Source of the DNA: Occultella gossypii | GTDB taxonomy: Bacteria > Actinomycetota > Actinomycetes > Actinomycetales > Beutenbergiaceae | DNA length: 64,000 nucleotides | Assembly (NCBI RefSeq): GCF_019947135.1 | Contig: NZ_JAGSHT010000027.1 | Span: forward strand, 1 to 64,000 | Direction: 5' to 3' | Shown here: positions 50,908-59,395 of the stretch, piece after piece | Layout: every line of letters starts with the position of its first letter | Position numbering within the stretch: the first letter of the stretch is position 1 | Notes under the pieces: generated by a model | Seen by the model: only the letters and a program-made list of their open reading frames with translations | The model's database searches: none | What the model was told of the DNA's origin: nothing | Position numbers and translations under genes: made by a program

Positions 50908-51783
50908 GTGAGCAGCGAGTCGGCCGGGGGCAGTGGTTCCCTACGCGTGATCCGCCGCCGCGCCCCGGAGATCTCACGGCGCGCCGTGCCGTCGGCGTCG
51001 GACGAGCAGCGAGTGGCCGTGGTGATCCCCGCGAAGGACGAGGCGGAGCGGATCGCCGCGACCGTGCGCGCGGTGCGGGCGATCCCGCACGTGGACCTGG
51101 TGCTCGTGGTCGATGACGGCTCCGAGGACGACACCCAGCACCTGGCCCGGGGCGCCGGGGCCGTGGTGGTCCGCCACTCGCACAACCGTGGCAAGGCCTC
51201 CGCGATGGAGACCGGGGCCGCTGTGGTGGCCATGCGCGACGCCGAGACCGGCCCGGCGCGGCTGCTGCTGTTCGTCGACGCCGACCTCGGCGCCACCGCC
51301 GTCAACGCCGCCCCACTGGTACCGCCGGTGCTGCACGGCAAGGCGGACATGTCGATCGCGACCCTGCCGAAGCAGGCGGGCGCCGCGGGCCGGGGCATCG
51401 TCACCGGCCTGGCTCGCCGCTCCATCCACGCTGCGACCGGGTGGGCGCCGGCCCAGCCGCTCTCCGGGCAGCGCTGCCTGACCCGGGCCGCCTTCGACGC
51501 GGCCACCCCGCTCGCCCGCGGTTGGGGTGTGGAGACCGGGATGACGATCGACGTGCTGCTGCAGGGCTTCGCCGTGGTGGAGGTGCCCTGCGACCTACGG
51601 CACCGGGCCTCCGGCAGCGATCTGAAGGGCCAGTTGCACCGGGCGGCGCAGTACCGGGACGTGGCGATGGCGGTGGCCGCACGCCGCTTCCGCCATTACA
51701 AGCAGAAGGTCAGCCGGGACGACCCCGGCGAGGCACCCGGACCCTCAGGGCAGGCCGGGCAGGCGCAGCCGCCGGAGTCCTGA
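50908..51783 (+). CDS. GT2-family glycosyltransferase (GpgS-like)
   Basis: 291 residues, GTG start. GT-A core: [54 protein letters not shown] and the DxD-type [26 protein letters not shown] resembles the acceptor loop of glucosyl-3-phosphoglycerate synthase-type enzymes. No membrane segment. It transfers a sugar from a nucleotide donor to an unknown acceptor. The last 74 bases overlap, tail to tail, the large membrane-protein gene on the other strand; actinobacterial genomes often pair these two genes, hinting at joint work in an envelope polysaccharide or lipid. Confidence 0.85.
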   Translation: MSSESAGGSGSLRVIRRRAPEISRRAVPSASDEQRVAVVIPAKDEAERIAATVRAVRAIPHVDLVLVVDDGSEDDTQHLARGAGAVVVRHSHNRGKASAMETGAAVVAMRDAETGPARLLLFVDADLGATAVNAAPLVPPVLHGKADMSIATLPKQAGAAGRGIVTGLARRSIHAATGWAPAQPLSGQRCLTRAAFDAATPLARGWGVETGMTIDVLLQGFAVVEVPCDLRHRASGSDLKGQLHRAAQYRDVAMAVAARRFRHYKQKVSRDDPGEAPGPSGQAGQAQPPES

Positions 51784-54193
51784 CCGGCTCTCGCGGCTCC
51801 TGGTTGGACCGGATCAGGTCGGCCGGTTCCAGGGCGAGCATCCAGGTGGCGCACGCCGCGAGCAGCAGCGGCACCGTGACGGACACCCCGATGGCCGGGA
51901 TGGCGATCCCGGAGTCGTTGACCACCAGGCCGAGGCCGAGGGCCACGCCGATCGCGATGATGCCCGGCGGCAGCATCGGGGCGTCCCGGCCCATCCTGGA
52001 GATCGGGGTGCCGGCGGAGAGCCAGTCGTACCCGCCACCACCGGGGGAGGTGATCGCGCCGCGGATCGGCCGGGCCAGCACGAACACGACGGTCAGCACG
52101 CCGCAGATCGCCAGGATCGTCAGCGGCCGGTTCCCGAACAGGATCGTGATGTTCTGGTCCAGCTTGCGGGCGATCACCGGCCACAGGCCGCCGTCGAGCA
52201 CCGTCTGGAAGAACCGGCCCAGATGGGTCCGGTCATCGGTCGGCCGCAACCAGTCGATGAACGCGAGGCCGATCGTCGCGGCCGCGGCCACCGCGAGGAC
52301 CCCCAGGACCCGCTTCCAGGTGAGCCTGATGCCCGCCGCCATCAGTGCGAGCAGCCCGTACGCCGGCAGCAGCGCCGGTGGCCCGCCGAAGTCCGCGCCG
52401 ATCCCCGGGGCGCCGTCGATGGCCGCCGCGAACACCCCGATCGCGAGCACGATCACCCCGGCGAGCTTGCGCCGTCCGGCCCGCACCAACGGGTTCGCGA
52501 TGGCGACCGTGACCAGCAGGGTGGAGACGGTGAACAGTGAGAACGAGGTGTTGTTCATGCCGTAGAACCGGCCGGCCACGAGGGTCGGCACGCCCATGAC
52601 GGCGGAGATCTGCAGGGTGGCCCCGGTGATCACGTCCACCGTCAGGACCCCCGCCGTGACCGCGGCGACCCAGGTGGCCGGGCCGAGGACGCGCCGACGC
52701 CACGGGCCCACGAGCGCGATCGCGACGATCAGGGCCACCCAGGCGAGCGTGATCGCGGCCAGGCCGAGCGCCGGTGGCGTGGCGCGCCACCACGGCAGCA
52801 GGTTCGCCAGGAACGAGGAGACCGGGAGCGCGCCGATGGACAGCGCCACCACCCGGAGCAGGCGAAGCACCCCGGACCTGGCGACCACGAGGTTCTCGTC
52901 CGCCCGGCCGCGCCGGCGCGGGAAACGCCGGGCCATGAACGCGCGGATCCGGGTCGCGGCCGGACGCTTCAGACCGAGTGCCACGGCCGCGAACAGGACC
53001 AGGTTGAGCATCACGAGGATCAGGTAGTAGGTCGCCACCAGCGGACGGACGGCCTGCGCGTGCAGCTCGTCGTCGAGCAGGACGTCGATGCGCTCGGCCG
53101 CGGTGCTCGCATCGGGCAGGGCCCGCGCCGGTGCGCCGATGGTGACGCCGCTGGGGATCGCCGCGGTGATGCCGAGCAGGCCGGTGATCGTGGCCTGCTG
53201 GTCGGTGGCGAGCACATAGCCGTCCTGCCGGGTGGAGGAGGACGTGAGCAGCGCCTGCTCCTGATCCGCGCCGCTGAGCGCCAACACCCGCAGCCCCGGG
53301 CCGGACCCGGAGTCGGAGATCCCGGACAGGATGATCACCGGGTCGGTCCCGGAGTCGCGGATCCCCTGGATGATGGCGGCCACGTGCTCGTCCGCGACCT
53401 GGACCTGGTTGTCGTGGTACTGCTGGGTCGTGACCGGTCCGGGCGCGTCCTGGATCTCGCCGGCGTCGATGACGACGAGCCGGGACCGCTCCAGGGCGAT
53501 GGTGGTCTGGACGGTCCACTCCTGCGCGCCGGTGGGCCGGCGCATGTGGTCGGCGGTGTGACCGGCGGCGTCGGCGAGGGCGATCGCGGCGCCCGGGCCG
53601 ATGCTCGTCGCGGGGGTCTCGGTGCCCACCGCCGCGTCTCCGAGCAGCCCGAGCCGGGCATCGAAGTTCTCCTCGGCGGCCGCGGCCCGGTAGTCGGCCC
53701 AGCCCGGCACCGACCCATCCGGGTCGGGTTCGAGGAGGTCCCGGCACGGCCCCGATGCGTCCGCGGCACGGGTTCCGGCGGAGATCGCGAGCCAGCCGTC
53801 CGCCGGGCAGGAGCTGGTCCGTACGCTGCGGACCACGAGCGAGCCGACCGAGTCCTGGGACAGCGACCACAGGGCGGGGGTCATCGGGGTCACGTCCGCC
53901 CAGGCCAGGCCGGCGACGCCGATCACCACGACGGGCCGGTCGGATCCGACCTCCCGCGGTGCCGCGCCCGCCGGCGCGGGCTCGATCGCCGGGGTGAGTC
54001 CGCCGGAACCGGCCGCGACCGGCGAAGGCGACCCTGCGCCGTCGGGCGTTGCACCGGCGCCGGCCGGTGGGGCGAGCATGAGCAGCACCACGGCGCACAG
54101 TGTCACCACCAGGGCGCGCCCCAGGCGCGCCACGGTGCGGGCGCTCGGTGCCCGTGTCGTCGCGGCGGCCGGGTTCGGAGTGCTCGAGGTCAT
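51710..54193 (-). CDS. Large membrane protein with alkaline-phosphatase-like extracellular domain
   Basis: 827 residues. N-terminal membrane helix (about 25-45), then an extracellular region (about 75-395) with PVVVIGVAGLAWADVTPMTP, RLVVIDAGEIQ and IQGIRDSGTDPVIILSGISD, a pattern like alkaline-phosphatase-superfamily proteins though the metal ligands are not complete. About 10 membrane helices follow (about 400-790), one loop holding FYGMNNTSFSLF, and a basic, Pro-rich tail. I do not recognise an assigned function. It shares a 74-base convergent overlap with the GT2 gene, which may force coordinated or mutually exclusive transcription. TACGCT lies 8 bases before the ATG. Confidence 0.75.
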   Translation of the reverse strand: MTSSTPNPAAATTRAPSARTVARLGRALVVTLCAVVLLMLAPPAGAGATPDGAGSPSPVAAGSGGLTPAIEPAPAGAAPREVGSDRPVVVIGVAGLAWADVTPMTPALWSLSQDSVGSLVVRSVRTSSCPADGWLAISAGTRAADASGPCRDLLEPDPDGSVPGWADYRAAAAEENFDARLGLLGDAAVGTETPATSIGPGAAIALADAAGHTADHMRRPTGAQEWTVQTTIALERSRLVVIDAGEIQDAPGPVTTQQYHDNQVQVADEHVAAIIQGIRDSGTDPVIILSGISDSGSGPGLRVLALSGADQEQALLTSSSTRQDGYVLATDQQATITGLLGITAAIPSGVTIGAPARALPDASTAAERIDVLLDDELHAQAVRPLVATYYLILVMLNLVLFAAVALGLKRPAATRIRAFMARRFPRRRGRADENLVVARSGVLRLLRVVALSIGALPVSSFLANLLPWWRATPPALGLAAITLAWVALIVAIALVGPWRRRVLGPATWVAAVTAGVLTVDVITGATLQISAVMGVPTLVAGRFYGMNNTSFSLFTVSTLLVTVAIANPLVRAGRRKLAGVIVLAIGVFAAAIDGAPGIGADFGGPPALLPAYGLLALMAAGIRLTWKRVLGVLAVAAAATIGLAFIDWLRPTDDRTHLGRFFQTVLDGGLWPVIARKLDQNITILFGNRPLTILAICGVLTVVFVLARPIRGAITSPGGGGYDWLSAGTPISRMGRDAPMLPPGIIAIGVALGLGLVVNDSGIAIPAIGVSVTVPLLLAACATWMLALEPADLIRSNQEPREPVRTPAAAPARPALRVRVPRRGRPG

Positions 54194-54201
54194 CGAGGCT
54201 C

Positions 54202-54207
54202 AGCGTA
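54202..54207 (-). promoter_or_regulatory. Near-leaderless promoter -10 (TACGCT)
   Basis: On the reverse strand, TACGCT, 8 bases, then the ATG at 54193. Confidence 0.45.
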
Positions 54208-54348
54208 GAGGCGTGATGCGGAGGAATCGTGCCCGGGTGCGGGGAATTCGTGCGCCCGGCCCCCATCGGGGCCCTCGTTCGCCCAGGGTGTGATTGCGCT
54301 CTCGGCGATCCGCGGACATCGGCTCTAGCGTGCGTGGGAGCCGTCCGG

Positions 54349-54499
54349 TACTGTTACGGCTTGAGGTTGCAGTGCATCGCACGTCTTGACGTCGGCCTTA
54401 GCAGGTCGGCGTCGTTCTTCTTACCGGAGAGTGACGAACGACACCGTGGCCGCGAGCTCGACAAGCGGGCCCGCGACAACACTCCCGAAGGAGAACATT
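54349..54499 (+). promoter_or_regulatory. Cold-shock gene promoter and long 5' leader
   Basis: The 306-base gap 54194-54499 has no gene. It holds a possible -10 TACTGT (54349-54354; TAGCGT at 54326 is an alternative), so the leader is about 140 bases. Long structured leaders are typical of cspA-type genes and act as temperature-sensitive switches; here the structure is inferred, not computed. GAAGGAG sits before the ATG. Confidence 0.5.
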
Positions 54500-54703
54500 A
54501 TGACTACCGGAATCGTGAAGTGGTTCAACGCCGAGAAGGGCTTCGGCTTCATCGCCCCCGAGGATGGCAGCGCCGACGTGTTCGCGCACTACTCCGCCAT
54601 CGCCACGAGCGGCTACCGCACGCTCGAGGAGAACCAGCGTGTCGAGTTCGAGGTGACGCAGGGCCCCAAGGGTCCCCAGGCCTCGGACATCCGTCCCGTC
54701 TGA
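54500..54703 (+). CDS. cspA: Cold-shock protein (CspA family)
   Basis: 67 residues, full length. [20 protein letters not shown] has RNP-1 (KGFGFI); DVFAHYSAI is the RNP-2 equivalent. The end [14 protein letters not shown] closes the OB fold. It binds single-stranded RNA/DNA and acts as an RNA chaperone. Longer in-frame starts upstream fall within the leader and lack a Shine-Dalgarno; GAAGGAG favours the ATG at 54500. A strong terminator follows. Confidence 0.97.
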   Translation: MTTGIVKWFNAEKGFGFIAPEDGSADVFAHYSAIATSGYRTLEENQRVEFEVTQGPKGPQASDIRPV

Positions 54704-54744
54704 GTCTGACTCGCGGGGCCGTCTGAGCCCCCCGTTCGAACTCT

Positions 54745-54782
54745 GCGAAGCGCACCATCCCCTCGGGGGTGGTGCGCTTCGC
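54745..54782. terminator. Hairpin terminator after the cold-shock gene
   Basis: Arms GCGAAGCGCACCATCCCC and GGGGGTGGTGCGCTTCGC, one mismatch, short loop. It lies between convergent genes. Confidence 0.85.
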
Positions 54783-54823
54783 GCATTTCGGCGCAATGGA
54801 CGACGGCGGCGGCCCGGCTCGGC

Positions 54824-56020
54824 TCAGTTCGACGGCGAGGCGTTCGGGGCAGACGTGGCGCCCGAACCGGACTCGTCGACATTGTTGGTCCGCACGTACA
54901 GCCCGGCCGGCTCCACCCGCACCCGCAGCCCGACCGCCTCACCGATGAGATCGCCGTCGACCTGGACGTGCGCGGGCTCCTCGATGAGGACCCGGACCTG
55001 CTTGCCGCGCCAGAACTCGATCGTGCTCGGACTGTTCGGCAACTGCCGTCGGATCCCGATGCCCTGCCCGACGACCTGCCCGAACAGCGACGCCCAGCCG
55101 AACAGCCCGCCCCGGGTGTCCAGGGCAGCGATGTCCAGCCAGCCGTCGTTGATCTGGGCATCCGGCAGCAGCACGATCCCGCCGGGCAGGCGGCCGCAGT
55201 TCGCGAACAGCAGGCTGCGCAGCCGCAGGTGCTGGCCCGGCGCCTCGTCCACGGTCATCCGGAGCCGGACCTTGCGCCCGTGCAGGTGCCTGGCGCCGGC
55301 CAGGAAGTACGCGAACCAGCCCACCCGGGCCTTGAGCTCGTCGCCCGCACCGGCCACCATCGCCGCGTCGAACCCGACGCCGGCCATCACCAGGAACAGG
55401 TGCTCGTCCTCCTCGGGGTCCACGGCCGGGTCGATCGCAGCGTCAGAGCCGGATCCGGGCTGGTCCTCGCGGGCGGGGCGTAACCGGTCCGGCCGGACCC
55501 AGCCGATGTCGATCGGGTGGTCGGTGCCCGTCAGCGCGGTGCGGATCAGGCTGCGGGTGCCGTCGACGGGTAGGTCGAGGTTGCGGGCGAGCAGGTTCCC
55601 GGTGCCGAGCGGCAGCAACCCCATCGGTGTGCTCGTGCCGACCAGCGCCATCGCGACCGCGCGCACGGTGCCGTCGCCCCCGGCGGCCACCACCACCGAC
55701 GCCCCGTCGGCGAGCGCCCGCCGTGCCTGACCCAGACCCGGATCGGCAACGGTGGTCTCGTACCAGAGCGGTTCGGGCAGGCCGGCGTCGGCGCAGACCT
55801 GCTCGACGGCGGTGCGCAGCTTGCGGGGGTCGGTCACCTTGATCGGGTTCACCACGAAGGCGGGCGGCCCGGTGGGCCGAGTGGGTTCGGTGGTGCCCGC
55901 GCCGAGGGAGGGCACGCGCTGGTTGCGCTCGGAGATGCGGCGCAGCAGTACCAGGCCGACCACCACCGCTGTGACCGCCAGGACGAGCGCGACGACGCTC
56001 ACCACCTGTTCCCACGTCAT
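54824..56020 (-). CDS. Diacylglycerol-kinase-like lipid kinase (DagK/YegS family)
   Basis: 398 residues from the ATG at 56020. One N-terminal membrane helix (about 5-27) is unusual for soluble DagK enzymes and would tether it to the membrane. Catalytic domain: VVNPIKVTDPRKL, ASVVVAAGGDGTVRAVAMAL (GGDGT nucleotide loop, about 108-127), GLLPLGTGNLLARNLDLPVD, then the beta-sandwich lipid part with VMAGVGFDAAMVAGAG and NDGWLDIAALDTRGG. It phosphorylates diacylglycerol or a related lipid. Apparently leaderless (TACCGT 6 bases upstream). Divergent from serS. Confidence 0.9.
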   Translation of the reverse strand: MTWEQVVSVVALVLAVTAVVVGLVLLRRISERNQRVPSLGAGTTEPTRPTGPPAFVVNPIKVTDPRKLRTAVEQVCADAGLPEPLWYETTVADPGLGQARRALADGASVVVAAGGDGTVRAVAMALVGTSTPMGLLPLGTGNLLARNLDLPVDGTRSLIRTALTGTDHPIDIGWVRPDRLRPAREDQPGSGSDAAIDPAVDPEEDEHLFLVMAGVGFDAAMVAGAGDELKARVGWFAYFLAGARHLHGRKVRLRMTVDEAPGQHLRLRSLLFANCGRLPGGIVLLPDAQINDGWLDIAALDTRGGLFGWASLFGQVVGQGIGIRRQLPNSPSTIEFWRGKQVRVLIEEPAHVQVDGDLIGEAVGLRVRVEPAGLYVRTNNVDESGSGATSAPNASPSN

Positions 56021-56026
56021 GGCTGC

Positions 56027-56032
56027 ACGGTA
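56027..56032 (-). promoter_or_regulatory. Leaderless promoter -10 (TACCGT)
   Basis: On the reverse strand, TACCGT, 6 bases (GCAGCC), then the ATG at 56020. Confidence 0.55.
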
Positions 56033-56089
56033 GCCCCGACCGCGCGGCCCGGCCCGATCCGCCCCGCGCGCTCCGGTGCTCGGGACCGA

Positions 56090-56095
56090 TACGCT
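56090..56095 (+). promoter_or_regulatory. Leaderless promoter -10 (TACGCT)
   Basis: TACGCT, 7 bases, then GTG 56103, the expected start of seryl-tRNA synthetase. Confidence 0.55.
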
Positions 56096-56102
56096 CGTGC
56101 GT

Positions 56103-57392
56103 GTGATTGATCTGAAGAGCCTGCGCGAGGATCCGGACGTCGCACGAGCGAGCCAGCGGGCCCGCGGGGAGTCGCCCGCGCTGGTCGACAAGGTCCTCGA
56201 TGCCGACGCCAAGCGGCGCTCGCTGCTCACCGAGTTCGAGCAGCTGCGCGCCGAGCAGAAGGAGGTCTCCCGCTCGGTCGGGAAGGCCACGCCCGAGGAG
56301 CGCCCGACGATCCTGACCAGGGCGAAGGAGCTCTCCGACCACGTCAAGGCGGCCGAGGCGGACGCCGACCGTGCTCGCGACGACCTGGACCGGCTGCTCG
56401 CCGGATTCCCGAACATCGTCCTCGACGGCGTCCCGCCCGGCGGCGAGGACGACTACGTGGTGCTGCGCACCGAGGGCACCCCGCGCGACTTCGCCGCGGA
56501 GGGGTTCACCCCGCGCGACCACCTGGAGATCGGCGAACTGCTTGCCGCGATCGACACCGAGCGCGGCGCGAAGGTCTCCGGTGCCCGGTTCTACTACCTC
56601 ACCGGCATCGGTGCCCGCCTCGAGCTGGCCCTGCTGAACGCCGCGATCGACAAGGCCGTGGGTGCCGGCTTCACCCCGATGATCACGCCCACGCTGGTCA
56701 AGCCGGAGATCATGGCCGGCACCGGGTTCCTCGGCGCCCACGCCGACGAGATCTACCGCCTCGAGGCCGACGACCTGTACCTGGTGGGCACCTCCGAGGT
56801 GGCCCTGGCCGGGTACCACTCCGGCGAGATCCTCGACCTGAGCGCCGGTCCGAAGCGGTACGCCGGCTGGTCCGCGTGCTACCGCCGGGAAGCCGGTTCC
56901 TACGGCAAGGACACCCGCGGCATCATCCGGGTACACCAGTTCCACAAGGTGGAGATGTTCTCCTACGTGCCGGTCGAGGAGGCCGAGGCCGAGCACGCCC
57001 GCCTGCTCGCCTGGGAGGAGGAGATGCTCGCCGCCGCGGGCCTGCCGTACCGGGTCATCGACACCGCAGCCGGGGATCTCGGCACCAGCGCCGCCCGCAA
57101 GTTCGACTGCGAGGCCTGGCTGCCCACCCAGGGCCGCTACCTGGAGCTGACGTCCACCTCGAACTGCACCACGTTCCAGGCCCGCCGCCTCGGCGTGCGC
57201 GAGCGGACGCCGTCGGGCCAGACCCGTCCGGTCGCGACGCTGAACGGCACGCTCGCGACCACCCGCTGGATCGTCGCGATCCTGGAGAACCATCAGCTGC
57301 CCGACGGCTCGGTGCGGGTGCCCGAGGGCCTGCGTGGCTACCTCGGCGGGCTCGAGGTCCTCGAACCGGCCGGCGGATCGGTCACTGCATGA
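56103..57392 (+). CDS. serS: Seryl-tRNA synthetase
   Basis: 429 residues; GTG 56103 gives the usual [12 protein letters not shown] start. The N-terminal coiled-coil arm (about 30-100) grips the tRNA variable arm. Class II motifs: motif 1 around [20 protein letters not shown], motif 2 [20 protein letters not shown], then [10 protein letters not shown], and motif 3 [17 protein letters not shown] with the [19 protein letters not shown] serine-site region. It charges tRNA-Ser and tRNA-Sec. Its stop overlaps the HAD gene start by ATGA, so the two are coupled, an arrangement common in actinobacteria. Confidence 0.98.
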   Translation: MIDLKSLREDPDVARASQRARGESPALVDKVLDADAKRRSLLTEFEQLRAEQKEVSRSVGKATPEERPTILTRAKELSDHVKAAEADADRARDDLDRLLAGFPNIVLDGVPPGGEDDYVVLRTEGTPRDFAAEGFTPRDHLEIGELLAAIDTERGAKVSGARFYYLTGIGARLELALLNAAIDKAVGAGFTPMITPTLVKPEIMAGTGFLGAHADEIYRLEADDLYLVGTSEVALAGYHSGEILDLSAGPKRYAGWSACYRREAGSYGKDTRGIIRVHQFHKVEMFSYVPVEEAEAEHARLLAWEEEMLAAAGLPYRVIDTAAGDLGTSAARKFDCEAWLPTQGRYLELTSTSNCTTFQARRLGVRERTPSGQTRPVATLNGTLATTRWIVAILENHQLPDGSVRVPEGLRGYLGGLEVLEPAGGSVTA

Positions 57393-58240
57393 GCGTCGCG
57401 TTCACGCCGGAGGCGCTGGCGGACCTCAGTCCCGGGCCGCAGCTGCTCGTCGCCCTCGACATCGACGGCACCATCCTCGGTCACGACAACACGATGTCCG
57501 ACGCCGTCATCGCCGCGGTCGGTGACGTCGCCGCGAGCGGCACGCACGTCGTGCTCGCGACCGGCCGGTCGTTGCAGGCCGTCACCCCGGTCCTGGCGCA
57601 CCTGGGCCTGGCGACGGGGTGGGCGGTCTGCTCCAACGGCGCCGTCACCGTCCGGCTGGACCCGGAGCTGGCGGGCGGCTACGAGATCAGCGACGTCGCC
57701 ACCTTCGACCCCGAACCGACCCTGCGGCTGCTGCGCGAGCACGCGCCGGATGCGCTGTTCGCCGTCGAGGACCTAGGCCGCGGGTTCAAGGTGACCGCAC
57801 CGTTCCCGATGGGCGAGCTCACCGGGGAGGTGAGGGTCGTCGACTTCGACGAGTTGTGTGCGGCGCCCGCGTCCCGGCTCACGCTGCGTGCGCCGGACCT
57901 GGGCGCGGACGACTTCCACGACCTCGTGGAGCGCAGCGGCCTGCACGGGGTGAGCTACGCCGTCGGCTGGACGGCGTGGCTGGACATCGCCCCGGAGGGC
58001 ATCTCCAAGGCGAGCGCGCTCGAGGTGGTGCGTCAGCGCCTCGAGGTGCCTGAGGGTTCCACGCTGGCCGCGGGGGACGGGCGCAACGACATCGAGATGC
58101 TCGGCTGGGCCGGTGTCGGGGTCGCCATGGGCGGCGCGGATGCGGACACGCTGGCCGCGGCGGACGTGCACACCGGGCCGGTCGAGGAGGACGGGTTGGT
58201 GCCGATCCTGCGGGCGGTCCTGCACGGCGGCCACGGATAG
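57389..58240 (+). CDS. Cof-type HAD phosphatase coupled to serS
   Basis: 283 residues from the ATG overlapping the serS stop. Motif [21 protein letters not shown], motif [11 protein letters not shown], Lys in [15 protein letters not shown], motif [23 protein letters not shown]. The alpha/beta C2 cap of the Cof group lies between. It hydrolyses sugar or nucleotide phosphates; substrate unknown. Translational coupling to serS is conserved in related actinobacteria as far as I recall, but its reason is unclear. Confidence 0.9.
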   Translation: MSVAFTPEALADLSPGPQLLVALDIDGTILGHDNTMSDAVIAAVGDVAASGTHVVLATGRSLQAVTPVLAHLGLATGWAVCSNGAVTVRLDPELAGGYEISDVATFDPEPTLRLLREHAPDALFAVEDLGRGFKVTAPFPMGELTGEVRVVDFDELCAAPASRLTLRAPDLGADDFHDLVERSGLHGVSYAVGWTAWLDIAPEGISKASALEVVRQRLEVPEGSTLAAGDGRNDIEMLGWAGVGVAMGGADADTLAAADVHTGPVEEDGLVPILRAVLHGGHG

Positions 58241-58255
58241 GGCACACTCCGATCC

Positions 58256-59263
58256 GTGGCCCCAGACATCGATGACGTGGCGCGGACGGCGGGAGTCTCG
58301 ACGGCGACCGTCTCGCGGGCGCTGCGCGGGCTGCCCAATGTGCGTGAGTCCACACGCGCCCGGGTGCGCCAGGTCGCGATCGAACTGGGGTACGCGCCGT
58401 CGGCCTCGGCGGCGTCGCTGGCATCCGGGCGCACCCGCACGGTCGGCCTGCTCACCCCGTGGTTCCGACGCTGGTTCCATGCGGCCGTCACCGAGGGCGC
58501 CGAGCGGGCCCTGCGCGCCGACGGCTTCGACGCCCTGCTGTACTCGTTCGAGCTCGACGAGGAGTTCCGGCGCTCGCGGGTGGACCCGTTCGTGCTGCGC
58601 AGACGGGTGGACGGGGTGCTGGTGGTCGGCATGACGCTGGACGCCGACGAGATCACCACCCTGGCGGGTCTGGAGGTGCCCCTGGTGTTCGTGGGGGCCG
58701 GCCCGCCGGACCGGGTCACGGTCGGCATCGATGACGAGGCCGCCGCCCGGGTGGCTACGCGGCACCTCCTCGATCTCGGCCACACCCGGATCGGATACCT
58801 GGGAGGCGCACCGGCTGAGCGCGCACCCTGGTCCCCGCCGGTGCGGCGGCTGGACGGGTACCGGTCCGAACTCGCGCGGGCGGGCGTCGAGGTCCGGCCG
58901 CAGTGGCTGGTCCACGGCCACTTCGGCATGACCGGCGGGCGCACCGCGTGCGAAGCACTGTTGGACGCGCACCCCGAGATCACGGCCGTGTTCGCCGCCT
59001 CCGACGAGATGGCGTTCGGCGCGATGCAGGCGATCCGGGATCGCGGCCTGCGGGTGCCGGAGGACATCTCGGTGATCGGGATCGACGGGCACGACCTCGC
59101 CGACCTGGTGGGTCTGACCACGGTGGCGCAGGACGCCGTCGAGCAGGGGGCCGCTGCGGCCGCGCTCGTCCTGGAGATGCTCACGGGCACGCCGGTCGGC
59201 GACCGGCTCACCTACCCGACGACTCTGGTAGAGCGCTCTTCCACTGCAATACCGCCGATCTGA
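58256..59263 (+). CDS. LacI-family regulator of the alpha-glucoside importer
   Basis: 335 residues, GTG start with a weak leaderless-like CACACT 7 bases upstream. N-terminal helix-turn-helix IDDVARTAGVSTATVSRALR and hinge VAIELGYAPSASAASLASGR. The periplasmic-binding-like sensor follows: VDGVLVVGMTLDADEITTLA, HLLDLGHTRIGYLGGAP, FAASDEMAFGAMQAIRDRGL and ISVIGIDGHDLADLVGLTTV. It probably senses a sugar and represses the importer genes next to it through the tandem operators at 59295-59330. Transcribed in the same direction as the importer. Confidence 0.93.
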   Translation: MAPDIDDVARTAGVSTATVSRALRGLPNVRESTRARVRQVAIELGYAPSASAASLASGRTRTVGLLTPWFRRWFHAAVTEGAERALRADGFDALLYSFELDEEFRRSRVDPFVLRRRVDGVLVVGMTLDADEITTLAGLEVPLVFVGAGPPDRVTVGIDDEAAARVATRHLLDLGHTRIGYLGGAPAERAPWSPPVRRLDGYRSELARAGVEVRPQWLVHGHFGMTGGRTACEALLDAHPEITAVFAASDEMAFGAMQAIRDRGLRVPEDISVIGIDGHDLADLVGLTTVAQDAVEQGAAAAALVLEMLTGTPVGDRLTYPTTLVERSSTAIPPI

Positions 59264-59294
59264 CCTGTGATGCGATTGTTATGCGCTCCGAGCC

Positions 59295-59330
59295 GGAAAC
59301 GGTTGCAGCCATCCGCCGTAAGCGCTTGCA
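59295..59330. promoter_or_regulatory. Two tandem LacI-type operators
   Basis: GGAAACGGTTGC (59295-59306) and GTAAGCGCTTGC (59318-59329), each with a central CG, centres 23 bases apart (about two helical turns). They lie in the 132-base gap between the LacI gene and the importer. GAGGAC precedes the ATG at 59396. Confidence 0.65.
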
Positions 59331-59395
59331 TGGGGTAGGCGACAGCGCGGCTCCCGCACTGTCGTGTTCCCGACGTGTAGCAGGAGGACAACTCG

